15,754 nucleotides of DNA from Methanosarcinaceae archaeon (lineage in GTDB: Archaea; Halobacteriota; Methanosarcinia; Methanosarcinales; Methanosarcinaceae): contig DQIO01000298.1 in assembly GCA_020793555.1 (NCBI GenBank), positions 1 through 15,754 of the forward strand. Reading direction: 5' to 3'. Each line of letters opens with the position of its first letter. The first letter of the stretch is position 1. Of this stretch, positions 1 to 7,730 are shown piece by piece. The translations under genes were made by a program, and so were the position numbers. The notes under the pieces were generated by a model, which saw nothing but the letters and a program-made list of their open reading frames with translations, was not told the origin of the DNA and made no database searches.

Positions 1-744
1 TGCAAGACTTCGCAATTTATTAATTTTTGTAACCTTGTGTCGCTCAGCGATGTCACGGATGATCACATCATTGAAATATTCACGTAGAATCTCACTTTTA
101 CCGTCCAGCAAGACAACAAGGGGGAATCCGCCGGATGAGAGATATTTACGCATCATCTGCCTGATCTTCAACTTATTTGTCACAATATCCAGTTTTGTCT
201 CCAATTTCAGGTTGTTGAATTCCAGAAACTCCCTGAAAGACAGCGGAAATACATGGATATCGATATGCCTGCCTGTAAGTGCGGTGCCAAGTTCCTTGCT
301 GAGTAACTTTGCAGACGATCCCGAAACAAAGATGTTTGCCCCCCTCTTCTCATGCAGTGCGCGCACAAAACGCTCCCAGCTTTCAATGTGCTGAACCTCA
401 TCGAGGAATATATTTGGGGTTCCGGTGGGCTGTACGATCTCCAGATATGCATCAAATGCATCAATAAGAAACTCAACTGACAACTCGTCAATGAATTTTG
501 GTTCTTCAAAATTTAAATAAAGGAAATTCCTCCTGTCCTCTCCCCTATCGATCATTCTTTTGATATATTGTTTCATCAGGGTGGATTTCCCGGACCGCCT
601 GACTCCTGTTATGACAACAACCTGTTTTGTCGCCACCATATCTTCAAATTGTTGAAGATACCATTCCCGCAAGATTCCACAGTCAGAAGCATGTGACCAG
701 AAGTTCCATTCATCAAGGATTTCGATTATTTTTTCTTTATCCAT
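1..744 (-). CDS. AAA ATPase of the DUF4143 type, 3' part outside window
   Basis: My own translation gives 248 open codons from ATG 744 to the window edge, so the C-terminus is missing. Visible are a Walker A motif GVRRSGKS (residues 47-54), a Walker B NIFLDE (111-116) followed by VQHIESWE, and a sensor-1-like FVSGSSAKLL (139-148). The stretch T-G-R-H-I-D-I-H-V-F-P-L-S-F-R-E-F and the following YLSSGGFP are hallmarks of the archaeal/bacterial AAA_14 plus DUF4143 family. These are cytosolic predicted ATPases of about 400 residues with unsettled function, often with a winged-helix C-terminal part. A TTTTTAAT box at about 766-773 would put transcription start next to the ATG, so the mRNA may be leaderless. 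Three 32-bp repeats lie directly upstream and may control it. Family call is firm, role unknown. Confidence 0.9.
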   Translation of the reverse strand, partial: MDKEKIIEILDEWNFWSHASDCGILREWYLQQFEDMVATKQVVVITGVRRSGKSTLMKQYIKRMIDRGEDRRNFLYLNFEEPKFIDELSVEFLIDAFDAYLEIVQPTGTPNIFLDEVQHIESWERFVRALHEKRGANIFVSGSSAKLLSKELGTALTGRHIDIHVFPLSFREFLEFNNLKLETKLDIVTNKLKIRQMMRKYLSSGGFPLVVLLDGKSEILREYFNDVIIRDIAERHKVTKINKLRSLA

Positions 745-782
745 ATTTGGAGTTATGCCCTATGCATTAAAAAGTCAATCGG

Positions 783-878
783 TCATTTTTGCTTAATATT
801 GACCGATGAATATGTCATTTTTACCAAATAGTGAGTGATAAACATATCATTTTTATCCAATATTGACCGATAGATAAA
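783..878. repeat. three tandem 32-bp imperfect repeats upstream of the ATPase
   Basis: Units begin at 783, 815 and 847, each with TCATTTTT, giving an exact 32-bp period. Units 1 and 3 also share AATATTGACCGAT; each neighbouring pair that I aligned (1 with 3, 2 with 3) agrees at about 24 of 32 positions. An inverted ATCGGTCA overlaps the left end (779-786). The array ends just upstream of the likely TATA box of the ATPase gene, so an operator is the simplest reading. There are no unique spacers, so it is not a CRISPR array. Confidence 0.7.
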
Positions 879-963
879 CAAAAATAAAATGAAAATATGA
901 GATTACCACCGGTTCGAGTTTGTAGTTTCTTGGTAATGGCGGGATACGCTGCTTAGCGGAGCT

Positions 964-1145
964 GTGACAAGAAAGTCATATCTTGAATTGCAGAAATGCC
1001 ACTCCCTCCATTCGGAGTGACCCTACTGTGACACTTATTACCAGTAATGGAATGGGTGGAGCCAACAGGACAATGTGGAAAACTCTGGAAGTCTGATTTG
1101 GACAATCTGCTAGGGTAACCGGAAGGGGTCAATACATCGGTTAGG
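964..1145 (+). mobile_element. possible remnant of the 5' part of a group II intron
   Basis: The segment starts with GTGAC, a group II-like 5' end, and contains runs that I associate with domain I of bacterial-type group II introns: a CACTCC/GGAGTG hairpin (1000-1005 with 1014-1019), GGGTGGAGCCAA, GTGGAAAACTCTGGAAG and AGGGTAACCGGAAGGGG. It is GC-richer than its surroundings. No reverse transcriptase or domain V is found: the next gene starts at 1207, so this would be a dead 5' fragment. The assignment rests on memory of motifs and not on a folded model. An antisense 70-codon ORF across it is regarded as spurious. The remaining DNA between 745 and 1206 shows nothing else recognisable. Confidence 0.4.
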
Positions 1146-1206
1146 AAAAAATCAAATATATACACTATTTATCTTTTCCGATTATTTCAGTTTTATCTTC
1201 AAAGCT

Positions 1207-1362
1207 TCATTTCATTGGATTTAGCAATAATATCAAGACAAAAATTAATGGCAAAGCTAAAATAATGCCCCACAAAAGCATGCCAACATAGAAACTATAT
1301 GCCACTATTGCAAATGGTATCAAAACTGCGATTGCAACTACAATCTGTTCCTTTCTGTTCAT
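1207..1362 (-). CDS. small two-helix membrane protein (51 aa)
   Basis: Not recognised as a named family. From ATG 1362 it encodes MNRKEQ followed by two hydrophobic segments (about residues 7-22 and 26-46) separated by a short SFYVG turn, ending NPMK. A longer reading from 1464 would overlap the upstream gene heavily. ATG 1362 is preferred because it lies 13 bases after the stop of the six-helix membrane protein gene and has a GAGATGAG stretch about 6 bases before it. It is the last gene of the minus-strand envelope cluster. It probably sits in the cytoplasmic membrane; function unknown. Confidence 0.6.
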   Translation of the reverse strand: MNRKEQIVVAIAVLIPFAIVAYSFYVGMLLWGIILALPLIFVLILLLNPMK

Positions 1363-1375
1363 TTTATACTCATCT

Positions 1376-2173
1376 CTATTGTTTAATATATCCGAATTTC
1401 CTATCCTCTGAAATGGCCAAATAAAATCCAACGATAGAGGCAATGTAGAATATAAACCACCCACTGGAAAGGATTAACCGAAGAGATGTATATTCTGAAA
1501 ATTCAATGTAATTGCCTGTTATGACCATATATAAAACCGGTATGTCACATGGGAGGAAAAATAAAAAGTTGATTACAATTACTAATATCAGATAGAATGT
1601 GATACATTCCTTCAACTTATTCCTGATGATCTCGACGGATCTTTTTGCACCATCAATAAATGTTTTGTTTTCTATCACTATTATAACAGGTGTCAGGAAT
1701 AAGATGAATCGAAGGATACTATAAAAAAGATACACAACTGCAAAAGATGGCGTGATGGCAAACTCAGGTATTAATGTTGAATTGAACATAGCGAACGTAG
1801 AAACAAAAAACATTAGCAAAGCGAACACTGTGAATATTAATTGATATGTAAAAAGCGGTACAAAGTATCTAAGAATCATATATCTCTTGAAGCTTATTCT
1901 TTGCTTTTTAGTCAGAAATTCCTTTACTGAAAGTATTATAAGCGGTGTAATGCTAACCCAGAAAAATAAATATAAAATATTATGAGATATTCCATTCGCA
2001 AGCATCTCATAAATTTGCCGAGTTGTATCATTACTTGTGTAATTATTCAGACTAGATATGAAGTGCTTAAATAAATAAAAAGCTAGAACAATCGCAAACA
2101 GTTTCCATTCAAAAACAAAAAACTTAAAACTATTTGTTAAAATATTTTTTACCGTTTCAGTCATCATTTTCAC
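1376..2173 (-). CDS. six-helix integral membrane protein
   Basis: 265 residues if started at GTG 2173; ATGs at 2167 and 2164 are alternatives that bring the start nearer to the GAGTGA stretch of the upstream gene end. About six hydrophobic segments are visible (residues 18-39, 66-83, 103-130, 144-167, 190-209 and 234-255). The linker ENKTFIDGAKRSVEIIRNKLKE between segments four and five resembles the conserved loop of archaeal DUF7847/YciC-like or GDPD-membrane-domain-like proteins, though no catalytic motif is seen. It overlaps the preceding small membrane gene by up to 17 bases, implying translational coupling. Likely a cytoplasmic-membrane component of the surrounding envelope cluster; exact role unknown. 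Confidence 0.8.
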   Translation of the reverse strand: MKMMTETVKNILTNSFKFFVFEWKLFAIVLAFYLFKHFISSLNNYTSNDTTRQIYEMLANGISHNILYLFFWVSITPLIILSVKEFLTKKQRISFKRYMILRYFVPLFTYQLIFTVFALLMFFVSTFAMFNSTLIPEFAITPSFAVVYLFYSILRFILFLTPVIIVIENKTFIDGAKRSVEIIRNKLKECITFYLILVIVINFLFFLPCDIPVLYMVITGNYIEFSEYTSLRLILSSGWFIFYIASIVGFYLAISEDRKFGYIKQ

Positions 2174-2354
2174 TCATTTCGACCATACAATTACTCGCAG
2201 ACTCAACCCGAACACGTCCTCTGTCAAGCGCCCGCTTTGCAAGAATTAACCAGTGAACCGGAACTGCAACCAATCCAAGAAAACACAGTATTACCATTGT
2301 GAGCAACATCACATCCTGTGATATTACCAGTCCAATCAGTTCAGCCTCATTCAT
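2157..2354 (-). CDS. small single-pass membrane protein (65 aa)
   Basis: From ATG 2354 (MNEAELIG...) it has a short N-terminus, one hydrophobic helix (about residues 11-37) and a basic tail AKRALDRGRVRVE ending in an acidic SENDD. The charge pattern predicts the C-terminus in the cytoplasm. A GTG two codons upstream (2360) is an alternative start; a GGGAT stretch precedes the ATG by about 9 bases. The stop overlaps the start of the next membrane gene, and the upstream lipoprotein ends about 60 bases earlier, so it belongs to the same cluster. No family recognised. Confidence 0.6.
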   Translation of the reverse strand: MNEAELIGLVISQDVMLLTMVILCFLGLVAVPVHWLILAKRALDRGRVRVESASNCMVEMSENDD

Positions 2355-2415
2355 ACGCACAACATCCCATATTGATCATCATCATTTTCAAGTGTTATTT
2401 CTGGTCATCATTGGT

Positions 2416-3006
2416 TCAGTTTCCAGTCCAAACCTCTACAACCTGTCCCGTATCCATATCAACCAGCGCAGATAGGGAACTGTCCTTCCATGTCACACTA
2501 AGCAGTGTCTTTGGTTCGTAGAACTTCTCCGCAGTTTCAGGAAGTATTCGTTTGACAGAAGGTGTACTGTATGTATTCGTCCCAGCCGCAAAGGATAATG
2601 CAATGTTTTCATTTTGCATTGCTATCCCGATAGCTTCACTTCGCACAGTTTCCGGTATTGCTTCAAGAAGGTAACCAACAAGTATCAATTCTTCATCACG
2701 ATATGTGAAATCATACAGATCAGGATATCGGGAGCTCACTGATACTGCTATTACATGTATGCGAACCCTTTCCCCACCATTATCCCCTGATGCACTAAGT
2801 GTAACATTGCTGTATTTAGCACCTGAATAAGGTTTTACTTCCTGCCCGATTTTCATCTCAATTGCCTTACTCTCAGCAGGTGGGGTGCCAACCCAGGCAA
2901 TTTCATATTCAGGAGATGAACTATCGGCATCTGTGATACACCCTGCACCTGCAGTTAATAGCATTACAATAAAGATGATATACGGTATTTTACATGAAAT
3001 ATTCAT
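2416..3006 (-). CDS. lipoprotein, unknown function
   Basis: 196 residues from ATG 3006, chosen because GGTGAT sits 5 bases before it; an in-frame GTG at 3018 overlaps that site. The N-terminus has a hydrophobic signal (residues 8-19) and the lipobox LTAGAGC with Cys23 as the predicted lipidation site, so the mature protein should be anchored outside the membrane. The remainder is soluble with alternating beta-like segments. The end, VTWKDSSLSALVDMDTGQVV, resembles a PepSY-like strand-turn ('D..TG.VV'), but this is weak. It follows the secreted beta-domain protein after a hairpin. Function unknown. Confidence 0.8.
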   Translation of the reverse strand: MNISCKIPYIIFIVMLLTAGAGCITDADSSSPEYEIAWVGTPPAESKAIEMKIGQEVKPYSGAKYSNVTLSASGDNGGERVRIHVIAVSVSSRYPDLYDFTYRDEELILVGYLLEAIPETVRSEAIGIAMQNENIALSFAAGTNTYSTPSVKRILPETAEKFYEPKTLLSVTWKDSSLSALVDMDTGQVVEVWTGN

Positions 3007-3026
3007 ATTAATCACCAAAAAATAGG

Positions 3027-3047
3027 GACAGGCACATCGTGCCTGTC
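3027..3047 (-). terminator. perfect 9-bp hairpin followed by a T-rich run
   Basis: GACAGGCAC (3027-3035) pairs perfectly with GTGCCTGTC (3039-3047) around a 3-base loop. In the minus direction it is followed by CCCTATTTTTT. It lies 8 bases beyond the stop of the secreted protein gene and ends just before the lipoprotein start, so it may end or attenuate transcription inside the cluster, or serve as an mRNA processing/stability hairpin. Confidence 0.7.
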
Positions 3048-3055
3048 ATTACATT

Positions 3056-4342
3056 TCATTCAGATGACTCGATAGTAATCGAATAACTGAACATATCCAC
3101 ATTCATTGGAAGTACTTTTAGTGTCCAGTCTCCTACTGCACCAGGTGCTGTAAATACTTCTGAATAGCTTGTATCAACCTCCTGATATATACCCTCACTA
3201 TCCATCTCCCATGGCGGGAAATCAGACATACCAAGGTTCACTGAACCGCCGTAGGTTATCTTGATCAAAGACATTTCAACCTCATCACCAGATGGATTGA
3301 CAAGTGTATTATCAAAGGATGGAACTTCATCGTTTTGGGCGTTTGTGCTTGTCCCCATCCATCGATCATAGCTATGCTGCTTTGAGTTCAATTCTATGGT
3401 TATGGGTGCCTCGATCCCGGCGGTAAAACTCTTCTCGTACGGCTCTGTTGGCTGTATCCATACCTCAAAATTCATCTCAACCTGTCCCTCCCATTCATTG
3501 ATCGAAGGATCGTCAATGCCCATGTCAATGGCTCCGTAGTACCTGCCTTTTGAATCATCAGGCACTTCGAGATGTACATTGACAATAGCAGTCTCACCTG
3601 CTTTTACTACAGGCGGGGAATCAATTGTAATTGCATCGTCTTCGAATGCTGCTGACATCGTGCCGTATGGGCCACCAAAATACATGCGGTTGTTATCGTT
3701 AATCTTCGGGTCGATATCAATGTCAATATCAGCTATATTCTCAAGTTTGATTTCGTATTCATAAATCTTTCCGGATTCAACACGATCTCTTATGAATGGT
3801 GTCTGGATCTGGATCTTTGGAGGTGTCCATACATTAACAGAAAAGTGCATGCTGTTAAGATAATCAGGATACGGAGTTGGATACGGTGTTGGCATTATAT
3901 CTTCTGTGAATGCGATGCTTGTGGAGTAGTATCCAATATCCGCATCTTGTGGAATATTTACTTCGATCACAAATTCCTGTTTTGCATCCGGTGCAATATC
4001 CGCACTCACAGGAGTTATTGTGGCCCAGCTTTCTTCAAATAAGTTCTCACTATATGGGGCAACTGAAACGAATGGTGCTGCTGTAATAGTTTCATTTTCC
4101 TTGTTTGTCACCGTTACTGTCACTTCATCGTTATTCCCTGGTTTTATCTGTATATCTGAATAATCCGGATTTATCTGAAGTCTTGCAAAATCCATATCCA
4201 TATAACCTGAATCAGTCACCTCTTCCTCTACAATTATTGGATTCGGTGGATACGGCACTGGAACCTCTGCCGCTGCATTGGGTACTGCCAATATGCTAAT
4301 AACAAGCAGTCCAAGCACGATTTGTATTATGTGTTTATTCAT
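3056..4342 (-). CDS. secreted beta-domain protein with NEW3/COG1470-like repeats
   Basis: 428 residues from ATG 4342, with GGAGG 10 bases upstream. The signal peptide (hydrophobic residues 7-20) ends at AAA with mature start about EVPVPYP (26). Residues 55-150 look like an archaeal NEW3/Ig-like beta-sandwich: IQIKPGNNDEVTVTVTN, then IAPDAKQEFVIEV and IPQDADIGYYSTSIAF. A proline/tyrosine linker PTPYPTPYPD (151-160) precedes a second similar domain (about 175-298), including VPDDSKGRYYGAI. The last 110 residues form another strand-rich domain with a GDWTLKVLP motif. No catalytic residues, C-terminal membrane anchor or sorting signal is seen, so it may stay attached via partners such as the neighbouring lipoproteins. 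Role in surface adhesion or envelope structure is an inference. Confidence 0.8.
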   Translation of the reverse strand: MNKHIIQIVLGLLVISILAVPNAAAEVPVPYPPNPIIVEEEVTDSGYMDMDFARLQINPDYSDIQIKPGNNDEVTVTVTNKENETITAAPFVSVAPYSENLFEESWATITPVSADIAPDAKQEFVIEVNIPQDADIGYYSTSIAFTEDIMPTPYPTPYPDYLNSMHFSVNVWTPPKIQIQTPFIRDRVESGKIYEYEIKLENIADIDIDIDPKINDNNRMYFGGPYGTMSAAFEDDAITIDSPPVVKAGETAIVNVHLEVPDDSKGRYYGAIDMGIDDPSINEWEGQVEMNFEVWIQPTEPYEKSFTAGIEAPITIELNSKQHSYDRWMGTSTNAQNDEVPSFDNTLVNPSGDEVEMSLIKITYGGSVNLGMSDFPPWEMDSEGIYQEVDTSYSEVFTAPGAVGDWTLKVLPMNVDMFSYSITIESSE

Positions 4343-4464
4343 CTTTTATTCCTCCACTTTAACTATGCTTTATGTATTCTATCTACCCCTACTTATCAAA
4401 GATTTGTCTAAACTTCAAATCCATTCGTAGTTATCCGTATTCGAAGAAAACTTTCCTAAATTAA

Positions 4465-4695
4465 TCAAATCATTATGCTAATAAAAGAAATGATTTTGAC
4501 TCCCTTCGAATCTATGTCTGTTACCCTACACGCACTCGAAACAATTAGTGCTGCAAGACTAATGCAATACAATCCATAAGGTAGTTCAGCAATTGATTTT
4601 GCTGAAAGACTGGATATTATGGAAATTGCTATTGCAAAAAAAGAAATAATAAGACCAATGAGGCCCCATTTTTTCCTATCAAATTCTGATTGCAT
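4465..4695 (-). CDS. small two-helix membrane protein (76 aa)
   Basis: Starts at ATG 4695, only 6 bases after the stop of the DUF4367 lipoprotein gene, so the two are almost certainly cotranscribed. Residues 11-29 and 39-54 are hydrophobic helices, preceded by a charged QSEFDRKK segment that should remain in the cytoplasm. A third weak hydrophobic stretch ends the protein (KIISFISIMI). No convincing ribosome site, consistent with coupling to the upstream gene. The 122 bases after it, up to the next start, hold only the GGAGG site of the next gene and no clear TATA box. Not recognised as a named family. Confidence 0.65.
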   Translation of the reverse strand: MQSEFDRKKWGLIGLIISFFAIAISIISSLSAKSIAELPYGLYCISLAALIVSSACRVTDIDSKGVKIISFISIMI

Positions 4696-4701
4696 ATTTT
4701 T

Positions 4702-5763
4702 TCACTGAATGGATTCTGCGATCTGTATCAATTCCCCTTTATCCAGTGTCCCAGAGATTGTCAGTTGGATATCCCCAATCTCCCACTGAAGCATCTTATA
4801 ATCGTCATATATTGTGACAAGTTTGCCTTCAGCGTCATTGATGCTGACATTTTCTGCACTGTCCATTATCAGTGGTGTCTGCGCTTCATCCTCAAAGACG
4901 GTTTCAGATATTTTCAATCTATCGTCACCATTTTTGTATGAAAGGGAAACAGTTTCAACAAATCCTTGAATTACCATCGCATTCTTAAATTCATAACCGT
5001 CCGGAAGATATGAAGGTGTCAATATGTCGAATGTAGCTTCTTCCCCGGCTTCTTCAAGTGTCATTACTTGAGGCAGCATCATTTCGTCCATGGTCTTTAC
5101 TTCTGCACCTTCAGGTATTTCAAACTGGAATTCATCATCCGATATGCCGGTATTGATCTGGAAATTCCGATATTCTACAGAATACATTGGATTCCCATCA
5201 GCATCTTTCATCTCAATTTTTAGCGGCATCCATGTTTCTTTATCCACCCACACTTTTATATCTCCAAACATACCAAAGTCGTCGCTTTCATCCTTTGGTG
5301 ACATATCGATTACGTAAGTAGTCCTGCCATCAACTTTCTCAACGTCTGCAAGTGAAAAATCACTCTCATTCATCATCATCCCAATAAGTTGCAGGTAGTC
5401 CTGCTCGTTCTGTTCAGGCATGTCGGGCAGTTCCATTATCATAACAGTATTTTGCTGTGCGTCATATAGCCACATGGTTTCACCATCGGAAACCGTAATA
5501 CTTCCTGCCGTTTCAGCCGGTTGGGTTTGAACTGTTTTGATCATGTTCGGTTTTTTGTACATCATCTCGGCTTCAGTTTCCATTGTCTGATCACCGAATT
5601 CCATTGTCATGTACATCGTGTACGAATAGTCTTCAATACTGTCTTGTTTCGTTTGCATTTTCTCTGCGATCTGCTCAGCGCTGAGTTCTCCGTCAATACA
5701 TCCTGCTACAAACAGTGATGAACTTATCAGTAGCAGCATGAGTAATGCTTTAACTTTTATCAT
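4702..5763 (-). CDS. lipoprotein with LolA-like and DUF4367 domains
   Basis: 353 residues. Signal peptide with lipobox LFVAGC, lipidated Cys22, so the protein is anchored on the outer face of the membrane. Residues 28-215 match the LolA/DUF2092 'outer membrane lipoprotein-sorting' fold pattern: early helix AEQIAEKMQTKQDSIEDYS, GETMWLYDAQQNTVMI, then VWVDKETWMPLKIEM. From about 235 a DUF4367 domain follows (LTPSYLPDGYEF at its start, LQWEIGDIQLTISG...ELIQIAESI at its end). This combination is common in methanogens and in Firmicutes; it probably binds a lipid or other hydrophobic ligand, but the substrate is unknown. ATG 5763 has GAGAGGAT 6-13 bases upstream. First gene of the minus-strand envelope cluster. 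Confidence 0.85.
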   Translation of the reverse strand: MIKVKALLMLLLISSSLFVAGCIDGELSAEQIAEKMQTKQDSIEDYSYTMYMTMEFGDQTMETEAEMMYKKPNMIKTVQTQPAETAGSITVSDGETMWLYDAQQNTVMIMELPDMPEQNEQDYLQLIGMMMNESDFSLADVEKVDGRTTYVIDMSPKDESDDFGMFGDIKVWVDKETWMPLKIEMKDADGNPMYSVEYRNFQINTGISDDEFQFEIPEGAEVKTMDEMMLPQVMTLEEAGEEATFDILTPSYLPDGYEFKNAMVIQGFVETVSLSYKNGDDRLKISETVFEDEAQTPLIMDSAENVSINDAEGKLVTIYDDYKMLQWEIGDIQLTISGTLDKGELIQIAESIQ

Positions 5764-5815
5764 ATTGTAATCCTCTCATCAAATTTAATCAATATGTGAA
5801 TAATTATACTTACAC

Positions 5816-5867
5816 TGGTGAATATTGTCACGCGCGACGATATATGACCCCACTCCAATATTCACCA
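5816..5867. promoter_or_regulatory. 12-bp inverted repeat between kinase and lipoprotein genes
   Basis: TGGTGAATATTG (5816-5827) is repeated exactly in inverted form at 5856-5867, with a 28-base GC-rich loop containing CACGCGCGACG. It lies upstream of the lipoprotein cluster and downstream of the kinase. Minus-strand TATA candidates (GTATAATTA near 5800, CATATATCG near 5840) fall beside or inside it. It could be an operator of the envelope cluster or a terminator of the kinase transcript. Confidence 0.5.
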
Positions 5868-5925
5868 CGCGCTACGTGTACTTAAACCTGCCGATTAGTA
5901 GAAATGTATGGTATCTAATAATCGC

Positions 5926-7662
5926 CTAATGTAATTGTTTGCCCAGTGTGAACATAAAAGTAGTCCCAATATCCGGCATACTTTCAACTCGTATAGTTCC
6001 GCCTTGCCCCTCAATAATGCCCTTTGTGATTGCAAGACCAAGTCCGCTTCCCCCTATTTTCCTTGTGGTGCTACTATCGATCTGATAAAATTTATCGAAA
6101 ATATTGTCAAGAAGATCATGTGCGATCCCAATGCCGTCATCCTTAACTCGGATTTCTATAAAGTCATTGAATTCAGCCGATGAGATTTCAACATTTCCGC
6201 CCTGTGGTGTAAATTTGATAGCATTGTTCAGCAAATTTACTAACACCTGAATAAGTTTGTCTTTATCGGTTCTAACATGTGGCAGATCTTTGGGCAGATC
6301 TACATGAATGCTAATCCCTTTCTCCTCCGATAAACTATCCATATTTTTAACAGATAAATTGACGATCTCATGTAAATTTGTAATTACGGGGTTAAATTTA
6401 ATCCTACCGGATTCAATACGGGAAATATCCAGAAGGTCACTTACCATCCTCGTCTGACGGTCAATGTTTCTGATGATCAGGTCAAGCATTTCCAACCTGA
6501 CAGATGAATCACAGTTGTCCTCTTTTAAGAATTCAGCCGATGTTTTCATGGCTGTCAGGGGTGTCCTGAGTTCATGTGATACTATAGAGACAAACTCTGT
6601 CTTCAACAGATCAAGTTCTTTTAGCTTGACATTTGCACTCATAAGCAGTTCGTTCGACTGCTTGATTTCGCGAGTTTTGCTTGCAACTTCTTCCTCAAGT
6701 ATTTTATTCCATTTGGAAAGCAATAGAATTACCCACATACTTCCGGCTAAAATGAATATGCCGGATATGCCAATGAATACACCCTGTTTCACATAAACCG
6801 AGTTTATAAGTGAATCAACATCCGAGACCGGATTTGTTATTCCAACTGACCACCTTTGATTGCGCCATCCGATTGGGGAATAAGTGACTATTCGCTCCCC
6901 TCCTCTGCCATCTTCAAAATATTTTCCGCTCCCCTCAGTTCCATTTATTTGCTCCTGTAAGATGGCAATCTGTTGCAAATTTGATTCATTTTTAAGATCT
7001 GAATATTGATTTCCGATTTGAAGTTCATTGGAACTATCGTATAGGATCATTCCATATTTATCGACCAGATATACATGGCCGGAAGAGCCATAGCTTTCCA
7101 GAAATCGTTCTGTAACATCAGAAACTTTGATTATTGAAAGTATGGCTCCTTTGAATTCACCTTCATGAAATAAGGGAACCCATGTGAAAGAGCCAAGTTC
7201 TTCCTCAAACATTTGTACGCCGCCAGTGATATATGTTTCCTGTCTTTTTTGAACTCTTTCAAACGCCCATGACTGGTTATTTTCATAAAGATTGTAACCA
7301 ATAGGTAGATCATCTTCGGGATATCCAGAAACGACTGTTCCATTTTCATTGATAAACTGTATTGAAAAAAAACCACTGGATTCTTCGTAGATCGTTTTAA
7401 AGTAGGATGTAAAAAGATCAGGCGGTACTTGTGATTCCTGTTTTGAGATTATTTCTATCAGCAGTACCTTTTCGTTAAGAAATTCCTCGATCCCCTTTGA
7501 TATCTGCTGGTTCAGCAGTAGCTGCTGGCTTGTAAATTGCTGCTCAACAATATCTTTGACTTCGTTGTTTGCCCTGATGCCAAGAAATACAATCGTGGCA
7601 ATGAGAAGTATGGCTACCACTGCGATAAGGTATAAATTCCATCTGCTTTGTCTTGTGAACAT
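5926..7662 (-). CDS. membrane histidine kinase with extracellular dCache-like sensor (copy A)
   Basis: 578 residues, complete. TM1 is about residues 10-28. The extracellular part (30-290) contains two Cache-like halves; YLVDKYGMILYDSS...IGNQYSDL (198-222) is a typical dCache membrane-distal/proximal motif. TM2 is 293-316, followed by a coiled coil (320-350). HisKA carries the H-box VSHELRTPL with His363 as phosphoacceptor. The ATPase domain has N-box NLLNNAIKF (476-484), G1 DDGIGIA (508-514), F-box FDKFYQ (522-527) and G2 GGSGLGL (537-543). It should sense a small extracellular ligand and phosphorylate the receiver protein encoded 68 bases upstream. ATG 7662 matches the start of copy B. There is no clear ribosome site; a TGTGTT-TG-AACACA palindrome (7664-7677) abuts the start. 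Confidence 0.95.
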   Translation of the reverse strand: MFTRQSRWNLYLIAVVAILLIATIVFLGIRANNEVKDIVEQQFTSQQLLLNQQISKGIEEFLNEKVLLIEIISKQESQVPPDLFTSYFKTIYEESSGFFSIQFINENGTVVSGYPEDDLPIGYNLYENNQSWAFERVQKRQETYITGGVQMFEEELGSFTWVPLFHEGEFKGAILSIIKVSDVTERFLESYGSSGHVYLVDKYGMILYDSSNELQIGNQYSDLKNESNLQQIAILQEQINGTEGSGKYFEDGRGGERIVTYSPIGWRNQRWSVGITNPVSDVDSLINSVYVKQGVFIGISGIFILAGSMWVILLLSKWNKILEEEVASKTREIKQSNELLMSANVKLKELDLLKTEFVSIVSHELRTPLTAMKTSAEFLKEDNCDSSVRLEMLDLIIRNIDRQTRMVSDLLDISRIESGRIKFNPVITNLHEIVNLSVKNMDSLSEEKGISIHVDLPKDLPHVRTDKDKLIQVLVNLLNNAIKFTPQGGNVEISSAEFNDFIEIRVKDDGIGIAHDLLDNIFDKFYQIDSSTTRKIGGSGLGLAITKGIIEGQGGTIRVESMPDIGTTFMFTLGKQLH

Positions 7663-7730
7663 GTGTGTTTGAACACAAACGCCTTATGTTAATGAGATTT
7701 TGTTAAAAAAGGAAAGACAATAATGGATAT

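Noticed and set aside
783..878. CRISPR array
   Set aside because: The repeats are directly contiguous without unique spacers and differ from each other; no cas genes in the window.
900..960. tRNA-like GGTTCGAGT motif near 910
   Set aside because: Only a T-loop-like string; no acceptor stem, anticodon arm or D arm could be paired around it.
953..1165. 70-codon minus-strand ORF
   Set aside because: Lies antisense across the intron-like structured segment, no ribosome site, atypical composition; such ORFs are usual artefacts over structured RNA elements.
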